This document shows, piece after piece, positions 1-5,995 of a DNA stretch of 6,320 nucleotides; the first letter of the stretch is position 1, and every line of letters begins with the position of its first letter. The stretch comes from an uncultured Muribaculaceae bacterium. GTDB lineage: Bacteria > Bacteroidota > Bacteroidia > Bacteroidales > Muribaculaceae. Under the pieces are notes generated by a model. It did not search any database, was not told the DNA's origin, and worked only from the letters and a program-made list of their open reading frames with translations. A program made the position numbers and the translations under genes. The stretch is from assembly GCA_905207535.1 (NCBI GenBank), contig CAJLLX010000108.1:1-6320 (forward strand), given 5' to 3'.

Positions 1-47
1 TCGAATTTTTCAAACATTTTCGCTAATATTGCATTTGCCCTTGGACT

Positions 48-87
48 CTGCAGGAGCTTCAGCTCCTTCCCTGCAGTGATACTTTTT
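48..87 (+). terminator. Possible intrinsic terminator of an upstream gene outside the window
   Basis: The plus strand can fold as GGAGC (53-57) with GCTCC (62-66) around a TTCA loop. It is extended by CTGCA (48-52) pairing with TGCAG (72-76) across a bulge, and a T5 run lies at 83-87. The six bases between stem and T-run weaken the case. It would end a plus-strand transcript entering from the left, but that gene is not visible, so the assignment is tentative. Confidence 0.35.
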
Positions 88-121
88 CGCTGCTTTCTGC
101 TCCCAAAAAGAAAAAAATCGC

Positions 122-129
122 TAAATTTG
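122..129 (+). promoter_or_regulatory. Bacteroidetes-type -7 promoter box upstream of the MFS gene
   Basis: TAAATTTG matches the Bacteroidetes -7 consensus TAnnTTTG exactly. No clean TTTG is found at the expected -33 distance; only T-rich sequence (TTTCTG, 94-99) is present. If used, it would give a 5' UTR of about 80 nt before the ATG at 216. That UTR contains a run of seven C at 148-154 and a possible GCCCC/GGGGC hairpin (147-162). Confidence 0.45.
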
Positions 130-215
130 TCACCTTAAAGTGTTTTGCCCCCCCTCCGGGGCACCATATTGCAGTATCCGCTTACGCAAAAACCAATAAA
201 ATTACACATATTCTA

Positions 216-1940
216 ATGAGCAAAGCTACTTTAAGCGCGGTTAAGACTACTACCGTCAACCTCAACGACAAGGCATGGGCAAGATGGACCGCTCTCGGTC
301 TGCTGGCCTTCGCCATGTTCTGCTCCTACATCTTCATGGACATACTCTCACCCATCAAAGACCTTCTGCAGTCTACACGCGGGTGGGATTCCACCGCCTT
401 CGGCACCATGCAGGGGTCGGAGACCTTCCTCAATGTGTTTATCTTCTTCCTCATCTTCGCGGGTATCATCCTCGACAAGATGGGCGTACGCTTCACTGCG
501 GTGCTCTCCGGAGCCGTGATGCTCGTCGGCGCCACCATCAACTGGTACGCGCTCACCGACAGCTTCCTCGTCAGCGGCCTCCACACATGGTTCACCAACC
601 ATCTCAACTATATCCCCGGCTTCGACGAGCTGGGCATCTCACCCTTCTACGAGGGTATGCCGGCGTCGGCCAAGTTCTCGGCTGTCGGCTTCATGATCTT
701 CGGCTGCGGCGTGGAGATGGCCGGTATCACCGTGAGCCGTGGTATCGTCAAGTGGTTCAAGGGCAAGGAGATGGCTCTCGCCATGGGCTCGGAGATGGCT
801 CTCGCCCGCCTCGGCGTAGCCACCTGTATGATCTTCTCGCCGATGTTCGCCAATCTGGGCGGCGTGGTGAGCGTGTCGCGCTCGGTGGCCTTCGGAGTGG
901 TGCTGCTGATGATCGCCCTGATCATGTTTATCGTCTACTTCTTCATGGACAAGAAGCTCGACGAGCAGACCCACATCGAGGAGGAGAAGGATGATCCCTT
1001 CCAGATCAAGGACCTCGGACGCATCCTCACCAGCATGGGCTTCTGGCTTGTGGCTCTCCTCTGCGTGCTCTACTACTCGGCCATCTTCCCCTTCCAGAAG
1101 TATGCCGTCAACATGCTCCAATGCAACCTCACCCTCAATCCCCCGGCTGAAGGCTCCTTCTGGGCGTCGGATACCGTCACCGTCATCCAGTATGTGATCA
1201 TGATTGTGGTGGCCGCCGCTGCCTTCGCCAGCAATTTCCCCAAGGGTGCAGTCAAGAAATACTCTCTCCTGGCCCTCGCCATTGTGTCTCTCGTGGCCTA
1301 CTGCTTCTTCGGCTACATGCGCCAGAGCGCCGCTGCCATCTTCGCCGTATTCCCCCTTCTGGCCGTGGGCATCACCCCCATCCTGGGCAACTATGTCGAC
1401 TACAAGGGCAAAGCCGCATCGATGCTGGTCATCGGCTCGCTGCTGCTCATCGCCTGCCACCTCACCTTCGCCTTCATCCTCCCCATGTTCAAGGGTAGCC
1501 CCGTGGGCGGTGTCGTAGTGGCATATCTCACCATCCTGGTGCTCGGTGCCTCCTTCTCGCTGGTGCCCGCTTCCCTCTGGCCCAGCGTGCCCAAACTGGT
1601 CGACTCCAAGATTATCGGTTCGGCCTACGCGCTGATTTTCTGGATTCAGAACATCGGTCTGTGGCTATTCCCGCTGCTCATCGGCAAGGTGCTCGACAGC
1701 ACCAACCCGCAGATCACCCAGGGGCTCGCCGACGGCGCTCTCACTGCCGAAGAGGCAGCCGTGAGCTACAACTACACCGCGCCGCTGGTGATGCTCGCTT
1801 CGCTCGGCGTGGCCGCGCTCCTCATCGGTCTGCTCCTTAAAGTCATCGACCGCAAGAAAGGCCTCGGCCTCGAACTCCCCAACATCACCGAGCCTCAGGG
1901 CGAAATCCTCGAGAGCGAAGTGGAAAGCACCGAAGAATAA
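216..1940 (+). CDS. Major facilitator superfamily transporter, MFSD1-like, 574 aa
   Basis: This is a polytopic inner-membrane secondary transporter; the substrate cannot be read from sequence. It has about 14 hydrophobic segments, near residues 24-44, 68-86, 95-112, 155-172, 200-215, 224-243, 276-296, 321-338, 348-368, 373-390, 400-424, 430-450, 469-490 and 521-541. MFS signatures are DKMGVR (87-92, motif A position), the block around KWFKGKEMALAMGSEMALAR (179-198), VDYKGKA (394-400, the second-half counterpart) and a C-terminal LWPSVPKLV...NIGLWLFP block (454-486). The WFKGKE block and the C-terminal block resemble the MFSD1 branch, whose lysosomal member exports dipeptides; this is resemblance only. 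At 574 aa it is longer than the usual 400-450, with a soluble insert at 113-154 and an acidic tail. The start is the first ATG of the frame. The AI-2E gene follows after 9 bp. Confidence 0.93.
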   Translation: MSKATLSAVKTTTVNLNDKAWARWTALGLLAFAMFCSYIFMDILSPIKDLLQSTRGWDSTAFGTMQGSETFLNVFIFFLIFAGIILDKMGVRFTAVLSGAVMLVGATINWYALTDSFLVSGLHTWFTNHLNYIPGFDELGISPFYEGMPASAKFSAVGFMIFGCGVEMAGITVSRGIVKWFKGKEMALAMGSEMALARLGVATCMIFSPMFANLGGVVSVSRSVAFGVVLLMIALIMFIVYFFMDKKLDEQTHIEEEKDDPFQIKDLGRILTSMGFWLVALLCVLYYSAIFPFQKYAVNMLQCNLTLNPPAEGSFWASDTVTVIQYVIMIVVAAAAFASNFPKGAVKKYSLLALAIVSLVAYCFFGYMRQSAAAIFAVFPLLAVGITPILGNYVDYKGKAASMLVIGSLLLIACHLTFAFILPMFKGSPVGGVVVAYLTILVLGASFSLVPASLWPSVPKLVDSKIIGSAYALIFWIQNIGLWLFPLLIGKVLDSTNPQITQGLADGALTAEEAAVSYNYTAPLVMLASLGVAALLIGLLLKVIDRKKGLGLELPNITEPQGEILESEVESTEE

Positions 1941-1949
1941 AGCTCCGAC

Positions 1950-3092
1950 ATGGAAAACGAAGCTTCCGCATCCCGCCCCTATACCTTCGACCGTGTGATA
2001 AGACTCCTTATCACACTGGCCGTGGTGGCGGCCATCCTCTGGCTCCTCAACGCCCTCAAGGATGTGCTGCTCCCCTTCCTCGTAGCCTGCCTGATCGCCT
2101 ACCTGTTCGAACCGTTCGTACAGTTCAACCGTCAGTTGCTGCACCTCAAGGGGCGCATCGTGGCCATCTTCGTCACCCTCTTCGAGGCCATCTTTCTCCT
2201 GGGCATGCTCTGCTACTTCTTCGTGCCCTCCATCGTCAGCGAGATCCACAGCATGGCCGCGCTGCTCCACAACTACTCCACGGCAAGTATCTCCATCAAA
2301 TACCTGCCCCCCGAGCTCCACGACATGCTGAGGAAATACATCGACTTCGACCTTCTCGCGCGCAAACTCATGGAGCAGGATATGAACACCGTCGTCGACA
2401 AGCTCACCATGGTGGTCAGCGGAGGCCTCCACATGGTGCTCGCCATCGTGGGATGGCTCATCGTCTTCCTCTATGTGATCTTCATCATGCTCGACTACGA
2501 CCGCCTGATGCTCGGATTCAAGCTCATGGTGCCCCCGCGCTACCGCAAAATCACATACAAGGTTGCCAACGACATCAAGGATTCCATGAACCACTACTTC
2601 CGCGGCCAGGCGCTCATCTCGTGCTGTGTGGCTGTGGTCTACTGCACCGGTTTCTGGCTCGCCGGGCTCCCCTTGGCGGTGCTCCTCGGACTGGGCACGG
2701 CGGTGCTCTTCATGATCCCCTACTGCCAGTACATCTCGCTCATCCCCGTGACGCTCCTCTGCCTGGTAAGTTCGGCCGGAGGAGGCTCCGACTTCTGGAC
2801 CATGTGGTGGGAATGTATCGCCACCTTCGCTGCCGTGCAGGTGATCGGCGACCTCGTGCTCACCCCGCGCATCATGGGCAAGGCCATGGGTCTCAACCCC
2901 GCCATCATCCTGCTTTCGCTCTCGGTATGGGGATCGCTACTCGGCTTCATCGGCCTGATCATCGCCCTGCCGCTCACCACCCTGCTCCTCTCCTACTACG
3001 AGCAGTATGTAATACTCCGCAACAACTCCGAGCCCCCCGCAGAGCGCAAAAAGGAAGTTCAGGAAATCAAAGACATGACCCTCCTTGACTAA
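1950..3092 (+). CDS. AI-2E/PerM-family membrane protein, 380 aa
   Basis: This is a member of the AI-2E transporter family (PerM/TqsA-like), inner-membrane proteins in which some members export autoinducer-2 or act as Na+/H+ antiporters. The family name alone does not give the substrate. Length matches the family norm. Membrane segments are visible near residues 17-55 (two), 68-93, 160-181, 220-275 (several), 287-303 and 313-348. A soluble amphipathic region (about 95-155) sits between the first and second membrane halves, as is typical. Family landmarks are YFRGQALI (216-223), IPYCQYISLIP (256-266) and the C-terminal signature LTPRIMGKAMGLNP (304-317) followed by SLLGFIGLIIALPL (329-342). The gene starts 9 bp after the MFS stop with no obvious ribosome-binding site, so the two are probably co-transcribed. 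Transcription should end at the hairpin at 3158-3199. Confidence 0.95.
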   Translation: MENEASASRPYTFDRVIRLLITLAVVAAILWLLNALKDVLLPFLVACLIAYLFEPFVQFNRQLLHLKGRIVAIFVTLFEAIFLLGMLCYFFVPSIVSEIHSMAALLHNYSTASISIKYLPPELHDMLRKYIDFDLLARKLMEQDMNTVVDKLTMVVSGGLHMVLAIVGWLIVFLYVIFIMLDYDRLMLGFKLMVPPRYRKITYKVANDIKDSMNHYFRGQALISCCVAVVYCTGFWLAGLPLAVLLGLGTAVLFMIPYCQYISLIPVTLLCLVSSAGGGSDFWTMWWECIATFAAVQVIGDLVLTPRIMGKAMGLNPAIILLSLSVWGSLLGFIGLIIALPLTTLLLSYYEQYVILRNNSEPPAERKKEVQEIKDMTLLD

Positions 3093-3157
3093 TCTTTATT
3101 GGCCCTATTGGGGGCATATTGGGCCGATTAGCCCTATCGCCTATCGCCAAAAGCACC

Positions 3158-3199
3158 TATAAAAGCGGGCGCGGGAAAAAATCCGCGCCCGCTTTTATA
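3158..3199. terminator. Bidirectional intrinsic terminator between convergent genes
   Basis: Perfectly complementary 17-bp arms lie at 3158-3174 and 3183-3199 (GC core GCGGGCGCGG/CCGCGCCCGC, A/T-rich base), with the 8-nt loop GAAAAAAT. On the plus strand the stem runs into TTTTATATTTTT (3193-3204). On the minus strand it runs into TTTTATAGGTGCTTTT. It lies 65 bp after the AI-2E stop and 57 bp after the rluA stop, so it can serve both transcripts. A short tandem CCTATCG CCTATCG (3133-3146) sits just before it. Confidence 0.93.
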
Positions 3200-3256
3200 T
3201 TTTTGTCGCTGTTCAGCCGGGTTGCCGGCGTCCACTTTCTTAGAAGCCCTTTCCCT

Positions 3257-4357
3257 TCAAAAGGCGGCATTGCGCCAGCGGTCGATCATGGCGGTCATAT
3301 CGGCGGGGATGGGACAGGAGAAAAACATCTCCTCGCCGGTGGTGGGGTGCACGAAGCCCAGAGTGCGGGCGTGGAGCGCCTGACGGGGGCACACGGCGAA
3401 GCAGTTTTCCACAAATCGGGTGTAGGTGCCCGAGCGGGTGCCGCGCAGTATCTTGTCGCCGCCGTAGCGGGCATCGGCCAGCAGCGGATGCCCTATGTGC
3501 ATCATGTGGGCACGGATCTGATGGGTGCGCCCGGTCTCGAGCACGCATTTCACCACCGATACATAGGTAAGTCGCTCCATCACGCTGTAATGCGTCACGG
3601 CATGCTTGCCGATCTCCGAGCCGTCGGGAAATACCGCCATGCGCAGCCGGTCCTTCGGGTCGCGGGCTATGTTGCCGCGGATCGTCCCCTCCTCGGGGTC
3701 GGGGATGCCCCACACCACGGCCACATATTCGCGCTTGGTGGTCTTATTGAAAAACTGCCGTCCGAGGTGTGTCTTGGCGTCGGGGGTCTTGGCCACCACA
3801 AGCAGTCCGGAGGTGTCTTTGTCGATGCGGTGCACCAGCCCTAAGCGAGGGTCGTTGACGTCGTAGTCGGGATTGTTGCGGAAGTGCCACGCCAGGGCGT
3901 TGACCAGCGTGCCGGAGTAGTTGCCGTGGCCGGGATGCACCACAAGGCCTGCGGGCTTGTTGACCACCAGCACATCATTGTCTTCGTAGACTATGTCGAG
4001 AGGTATATCCTCGGCGATGATCTCAAACTCGTAGCGCGGGCGGTCCATCACCACGGTGATCACGTCGTCGGGCTTCACACGGTAGTTCGATTTCACCGCC
4101 TTGCCGTTGCATAGTATGCACCCGGCATCGGCCGCCTGCTGTATGCGGTTGCGCGAGGCCTTCTGCATGTGGTCGACAAGAAATTTGTCGACCCTCAGCA
4201 GCTGCTGCCCCTTGTCGGCCACGAAGCGGAAATGCTCGTACATGCCGTTGGCATCGGGCTCGGAGCATGCAAATTTGCGCCCGCTCTCAGGGGCGCACTC
4301 CGCCTCGTCGAGTAGCTCCTCGTCGTCGTCGAATATTTCGTCGTCGATACTTGCCAT
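3257..4357 (-). CDS. RluA/RluD-family 23S rRNA pseudouridine synthase, 366 aa
   Basis: This enzyme isomerises uridine to pseudouridine in RNA. RluD-type members act on helix 69 of 23S rRNA, which is the most likely target here. An S4 RNA-binding domain spans about residues 54-100. The catalytic domain follows, with NKPAGLVVHPG (133-143), the family motif HRIDKDTSG (176-184) whose D179 is the catalytic aspartate, and GRTHQIRAH...HPLLADARYGG (276-300). All key residues are present. The ATG at 4357 (MASIDDE) was chosen because it begins just after the PASTA stop; an upstream in-frame ATG (4429) would add 24 residues overlapping the PASTA gene and unlike the family. The N-terminus is strongly acidic (residues 5-20). 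It is probably translated from the PASTA-rluA mRNA and ends at the shared terminator. The exact paralogue (RluC or RluD) is inferred. Confidence 0.96.
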   Translation of the reverse strand: MASIDDEIFDDDEELLDEAECAPESGRKFACSEPDANGMYEHFRFVADKGQQLLRVDKFLVDHMQKASRNRIQQAADAGCILCNGKAVKSNYRVKPDDVITVVMDRPRYEFEIIAEDIPLDIVYEDNDVLVVNKPAGLVVHPGHGNYSGTLVNALAWHFRNNPDYDVNDPRLGLVHRIDKDTSGLLVVAKTPDAKTHLGRQFFNKTTKREYVAVVWGIPDPEEGTIRGNIARDPKDRLRMAVFPDGSEIGKHAVTHYSVMERLTYVSVVKCVLETGRTHQIRAHMMHIGHPLLADARYGGDKILRGTRSGTYTRFVENCFAVCPRQALHARTLGFVHPTTGEEMFFSCPIPADMTAMIDRWRNAAF

Positions 4358-4367
4358 GGGCCGCGGA

Positions 4368-5258
4368 TTATTCGATGTTAAGCTCCTCGATGGTCTCGTC
4401 GATGGCGAGAGTATCCACTTCGGCACCATATTCCTCCTCGTAGCCCGAGCCGACCTCCAGGGTCACGATCGCCGACACGGGGATGCGGGCTCCGGGCTGC
4501 AGCGACACACCGTTGAATTTAGCACCGAGCACCAGGCCGGAAAACTCCGAAATCACCGGCACCTCGCGTATCTCCTTGATACCCAACCCCTCGAACATCG
4601 AGCGGGCCTGACGCACCGACACATTGTAGAAGTCGGGCACGGTCACCAGCTTGGGCGAGAACGCCACGATGGTGAGATACACCGAGCCCCCCTTCTTGAT
4701 TCTCGCGCCGGGGATGGGAGTCTGCTCCACCACCGTGCCCGGGCGGGCATAGGAGTCGAACACCGAGTCGGAGAGCACAGGGCGCAGTCCGGCCACATCC
4801 ACATTGCCGGCGGCCGAGGTGTAGACCTGCCCCTTGACATCGGGCACCACGCGCTCCTGCCCGTGGAAGGTCCAGAAATCAAGGAAGAGCATCATCAGCC
4901 AGCAGAGCACACAGGCCGTGAGCACCACATAGATGAAATTCATCAGCACGGGGTGACGCCGGGTGAATCCTTTGCCCTTGTTGCCGCCGGCATTGTTGCC
5001 GCCGTTGTCGCTACTGCCGCGCCGGCGGCGGTCGTTGCGGTCATAGTCGCGGTATTCGCGGTCGTCGTCGTTGTAGTTGCAGTCGTCGCGATAGTCGTCG
5101 CGAAAATCCACACGCTGTCCGCCGCGTCGAGCCCCTGACCGGCCACCGTCGCGCTCGGCGAAGTCGTCCGACCAGTCGCGGTCCGACTGTCCCGGCCGAC
5201 GGGCTCCGTAGTCGCCCCGACGGTCATATTGTTGTCTGTCGTAGTCGTCGTATCTCAT
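4368..5258 (-). CDS. Single-pass membrane protein with two PASTA domains, 296 aa
   Basis: PASTA domains bind peptidoglycan or muropeptides in kinases and penicillin-binding proteins; this protein has neither a kinase nor a PBP module. Order: an Asp/Arg-rich, apparently disordered N-terminus (about 1-100), one transmembrane helix (about 104-127), PASTA 1 (about 136-198; VVPDVKG at 137-143, then VVEQTPIPGARIKKGG at 176-191), PASTA 2 (about 204-270; VTVPDFYN at 205-212, then LQPGARIPV at 253-261) and an acidic tail (271-296). A positively charged KGKGFTRRH stretch before the helix suggests an N-in topology with the PASTA repeats in the periplasm. The ATG at 5258 was chosen because it sits 8 bp after a TAACTTTG promoter box; a longer frame upstream runs into spacer repeats. 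It is a known type of neighbour of rluA in Bacteroidetes. Its cellular role is unproven. Confidence 0.9.
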   Translation of the reverse strand: MRYDDYDRQQYDRRGDYGARRPGQSDRDWSDDFAERDGGRSGARRGGQRVDFRDDYRDDCNYNDDDREYRDYDRNDRRRRGSSDNGGNNAGGNKGKGFTRRHPVLMNFIYVVLTACVLCWLMMLFLDFWTFHGQERVVPDVKGQVYTSAAGNVDVAGLRPVLSDSVFDSYARPGTVVEQTPIPGARIKKGGSVYLTIVAFSPKLVTVPDFYNVSVRQARSMFEGLGIKEIREVPVISEFSGLVLGAKFNGVSLQPGARIPVSAIVTLEVGSGYEEEYGAEVDTLAIDETIEELNIE

Positions 5259-5266
5259 ATTGTCGG

Positions 5267-5274
5267 CAAAGTTA
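5267..5274 (-). promoter_or_regulatory. -7 promoter box immediately before the PASTA gene
   Basis: Read on the minus strand this is TAACTTTG, an exact TAnnTTTG match. It ends 8 bp before the ATG at 5258, so a transcript from it would have almost no 5' UTR. The nearest upstream TTG (5302-5300) is 25 bp away, at or slightly beyond the usual -33 spacing. It supports the chosen PASTA start. Confidence 0.5.
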
Positions 5275-5310
5275 CGAAATTGTGATGAATCAGCGCATGC
5301 AACGGCCCAA

Positions 5311-5407
5311 AGAATCGGCACCCGGAGGTATGAAAAAAGCAAGAAATTCGGCTTGACCCCGGAATTTCGGCTTGACCCAGAATCGGCGCCTTGAAGTATG
5401 AAAAAAA
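5311..5407. repeat. Nested direct repeats (A-B-B-A) upstream of the PASTA gene
   Basis: Repeat A occurs at 5311-5338 and 5379-5406, 24 of 28 positions identical; both copies start AGAATCGGC and end GTATGAAAAAA. Between them, repeat B (TTCGGCTTGACCC) occurs twice, at 5347-5359 and 5366-5378, with a period of 19 bp. All copies are in the same orientation. On the minus strand each A copy presents a T-rich tract (TTTTTTCATAC). Confidence 0.85.
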
Positions 5408-5438
5408 TGAAACCGGGCACGATTCACATCGATCCCGG
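5401..5438 (-). terminator. Terminator-like hairpin in the PASTA leader
   Basis: On the minus strand CCGGG (5438-5434) pairs with CCCGG (5417-5413). Inside it CGAT pairs with ATCG around a GTGA loop, separated by a 2x2 internal loop. The U-rich tail TTTCATTTTTTT (5412-5401) follows directly. The stem is shorter than that of the strong terminator at 3158-3199, so termination may be partial. It lies only about 25 nt downstream of a predicted transcription start. Confidence 0.5.
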
Positions 5439-5456
5439 CTCCGTCCTTATTGGCAT
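5424..5456 (-). CDS. Possible 10-codon leader ORF (speculative)
   Basis: ATG at 5456 to TGA at 5424 encodes MPIRTEPGSM. It begins only a few nucleotides after the start predicted from the promoter box at 5469-5476, and its last codons form the 5' arm of the hairpin at 5413-5438. No ribosome-binding site is visible. It is listed because of this geometry; nothing else shows it is translated. Confidence 0.2.
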   Translation of the reverse strand: MPIRTEPGSM

Positions 5457-5468
5457 TTGTATATGAAA

Positions 5469-5502
5469 CAAACTTATCAGTATCCTTTAGTGGCTTGTCA
5501 AA
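5469..5502 (-). promoter_or_regulatory. Bacteroidetes promoter with both -33 and -7 boxes
   Basis: Minus strand: TTTG (5502-5499), a 22-bp spacer, then TAAGTTTG (5476-5469), an exact match to TAnnTTTG. Spacing fits published Bacteroidetes promoters. Transcription would start near 5462 and run toward the PASTA gene, giving a leader of about 200 nt that crosses the hairpin and the A-B-B-A repeats. It is the only site I found in the window with both boxes. Confidence 0.55.
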
Positions 5503-5586
5503 TTCTCGTAACCGACCGTCGTCCGCAGTGTCCGTCTTTCACATTCAAGGCAGTCAGGGCATCTTACGGTCTCGCCACTCACTTGA

Positions 5587-5646
5587 CATTCATTCAATTA
5601 TTACTCCAATTAATCAATCATTCATTCAATCATTCAAATTCTCAAT
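5587..5646. repeat. CATT/CAAT low-complexity tract
   Basis: This A/T/C-rich stretch on the plus strand is built from CATT, CAAT and AATT words. It includes a 12-bp tandem, TCAATCATTCAT followed by TCAATCATTCAA (5614-5637). G is almost absent from the plus strand. It may be slippage-generated sequence or a flexible AT-rich spacer. Confidence 0.75.
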
Positions 5647-5665
5647 ATCTTTTGTCTCGTAATGC

Positions 5666-5741
5666 GCTTCCGACAACCGCTCTCCGCTGCTTTAGAGCGC
5701 AGAAGCTACAACCTGCGGCTTGCCCTCTGGCGGGGAGAGGC
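5666..5741. repeat. Cluster of GC-rich inverted repeats
   Basis: GCTTC (5666-5670) pairs with GAAGC (5702-5706) and encloses GCTCT (5679-5683) pairing with AGAGC (5694-5698). A second hairpin follows, CCTCT (5724-5728) with AGAGG (5736-5740), 7-nt loop. The potential folds exist on both strands. There is no T-run, so they are not standard intrinsic terminators. Confidence 0.55.
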
Positions 5742-5815
5742 TGACCGACGGCTCGGCATTTAACACATATGGGGAAATCTATCAGAGCAGTTTCAGTGCA
5801 TGGTATCCCGAATGT

Positions 5816-5852
5816 GCTACGGAATCTGCATCCCGCCGGTATCTGCCGTAGC
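5816..5852. repeat. 7-bp inverted repeat with 23-nt loop
   Basis: GCTACGG (5816-5822) is perfectly complementary to CCGTAGC (5846-5852). The intervening stretch carries ATCTGC twice, the second copy overlapping the right arm. No T-run follows on either strand. Function unknown. Confidence 0.5.
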
Positions 5853-5947
5853 CCGCTTTCTCATCATTGCTTATCAGTCTCGGGGCGGCCTGTTTAAGGT
5901 TTGCTTATACGCTGCTCTTGCGATAGCACTGTTATCTTTAGCAGGGC

Positions 5948-5995
5948 AAATTAACACATATTTCGTAAAAATCCCACAAAAACCACTGTTAATTT
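5948..5995. repeat. 9-bp inverted repeat after tilS
   Basis: AAATTAACA (5948-5956) and TGTTAATTT (5987-5995) are perfect inverted copies separated by 30 nt, 36 bp beyond the tilS stop. They could be a weak AT-rich stem at the 3' end of the tilS mRNA or a spaced pair of protein-binding half-sites. A U-rich loop on the minus strand is visible, but there is no canonical terminator. Confidence 0.5.

Noticed and set aside
639..1460. 273-codon open frame on the minus strand within the MFS gene
   Set aside because: Its His/Glu/Gly/Asp-rich composition is the mirror of a GC-rich membrane-protein gene, and the plus-strand frame has clear MFS motifs.
1665..2594. 309-codon minus-strand frame across the MFS/AI-2E junction
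   Set aside because: Same artefact: a His/Glu/Val/Asp-rich shadow of two well-supported plus-strand genes, with no recognisable domain.
4358..4429. Extended rluA start adding 24 residues
   Set aside because: The added residues overlap the PASTA coding end and are unlike the family; the ATG at 4357 gives a normal RluD-like length.
5035..5115. GTC/TCG triplet-rich DNA that looks like a microsatellite
   Set aside because: It is explained by Asp and Arg codons of the PASTA N-terminus; the units are not regular enough to be an independent repeat array.
4101..5138. 345-codon plus-strand frame with a poly-Val/Ala end resembling a membrane segment
   Set aside because: The Val/Ala run is the antisense of the Asp/Arg-rich PASTA N-terminus, and the rest is antisense to rluA and the PASTA domains.
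5311..5407. CRISPR-like array
   Set aside because: Two copies each of two different units with no uniform spacers, and no cas genes in the window.
5259..5420. Extended PASTA start adding 54 residues
   Set aside because: The extension is translated repeat and promoter sequence and would bury the TAACTTTG box inside the gene.
5391..5744. 117-codon plus-strand frame in the spacer
   Set aside because: It runs through repeat A, the terminator-like hairpin, the low-complexity tract and the GC hairpins, and has no coding character or family resemblance.
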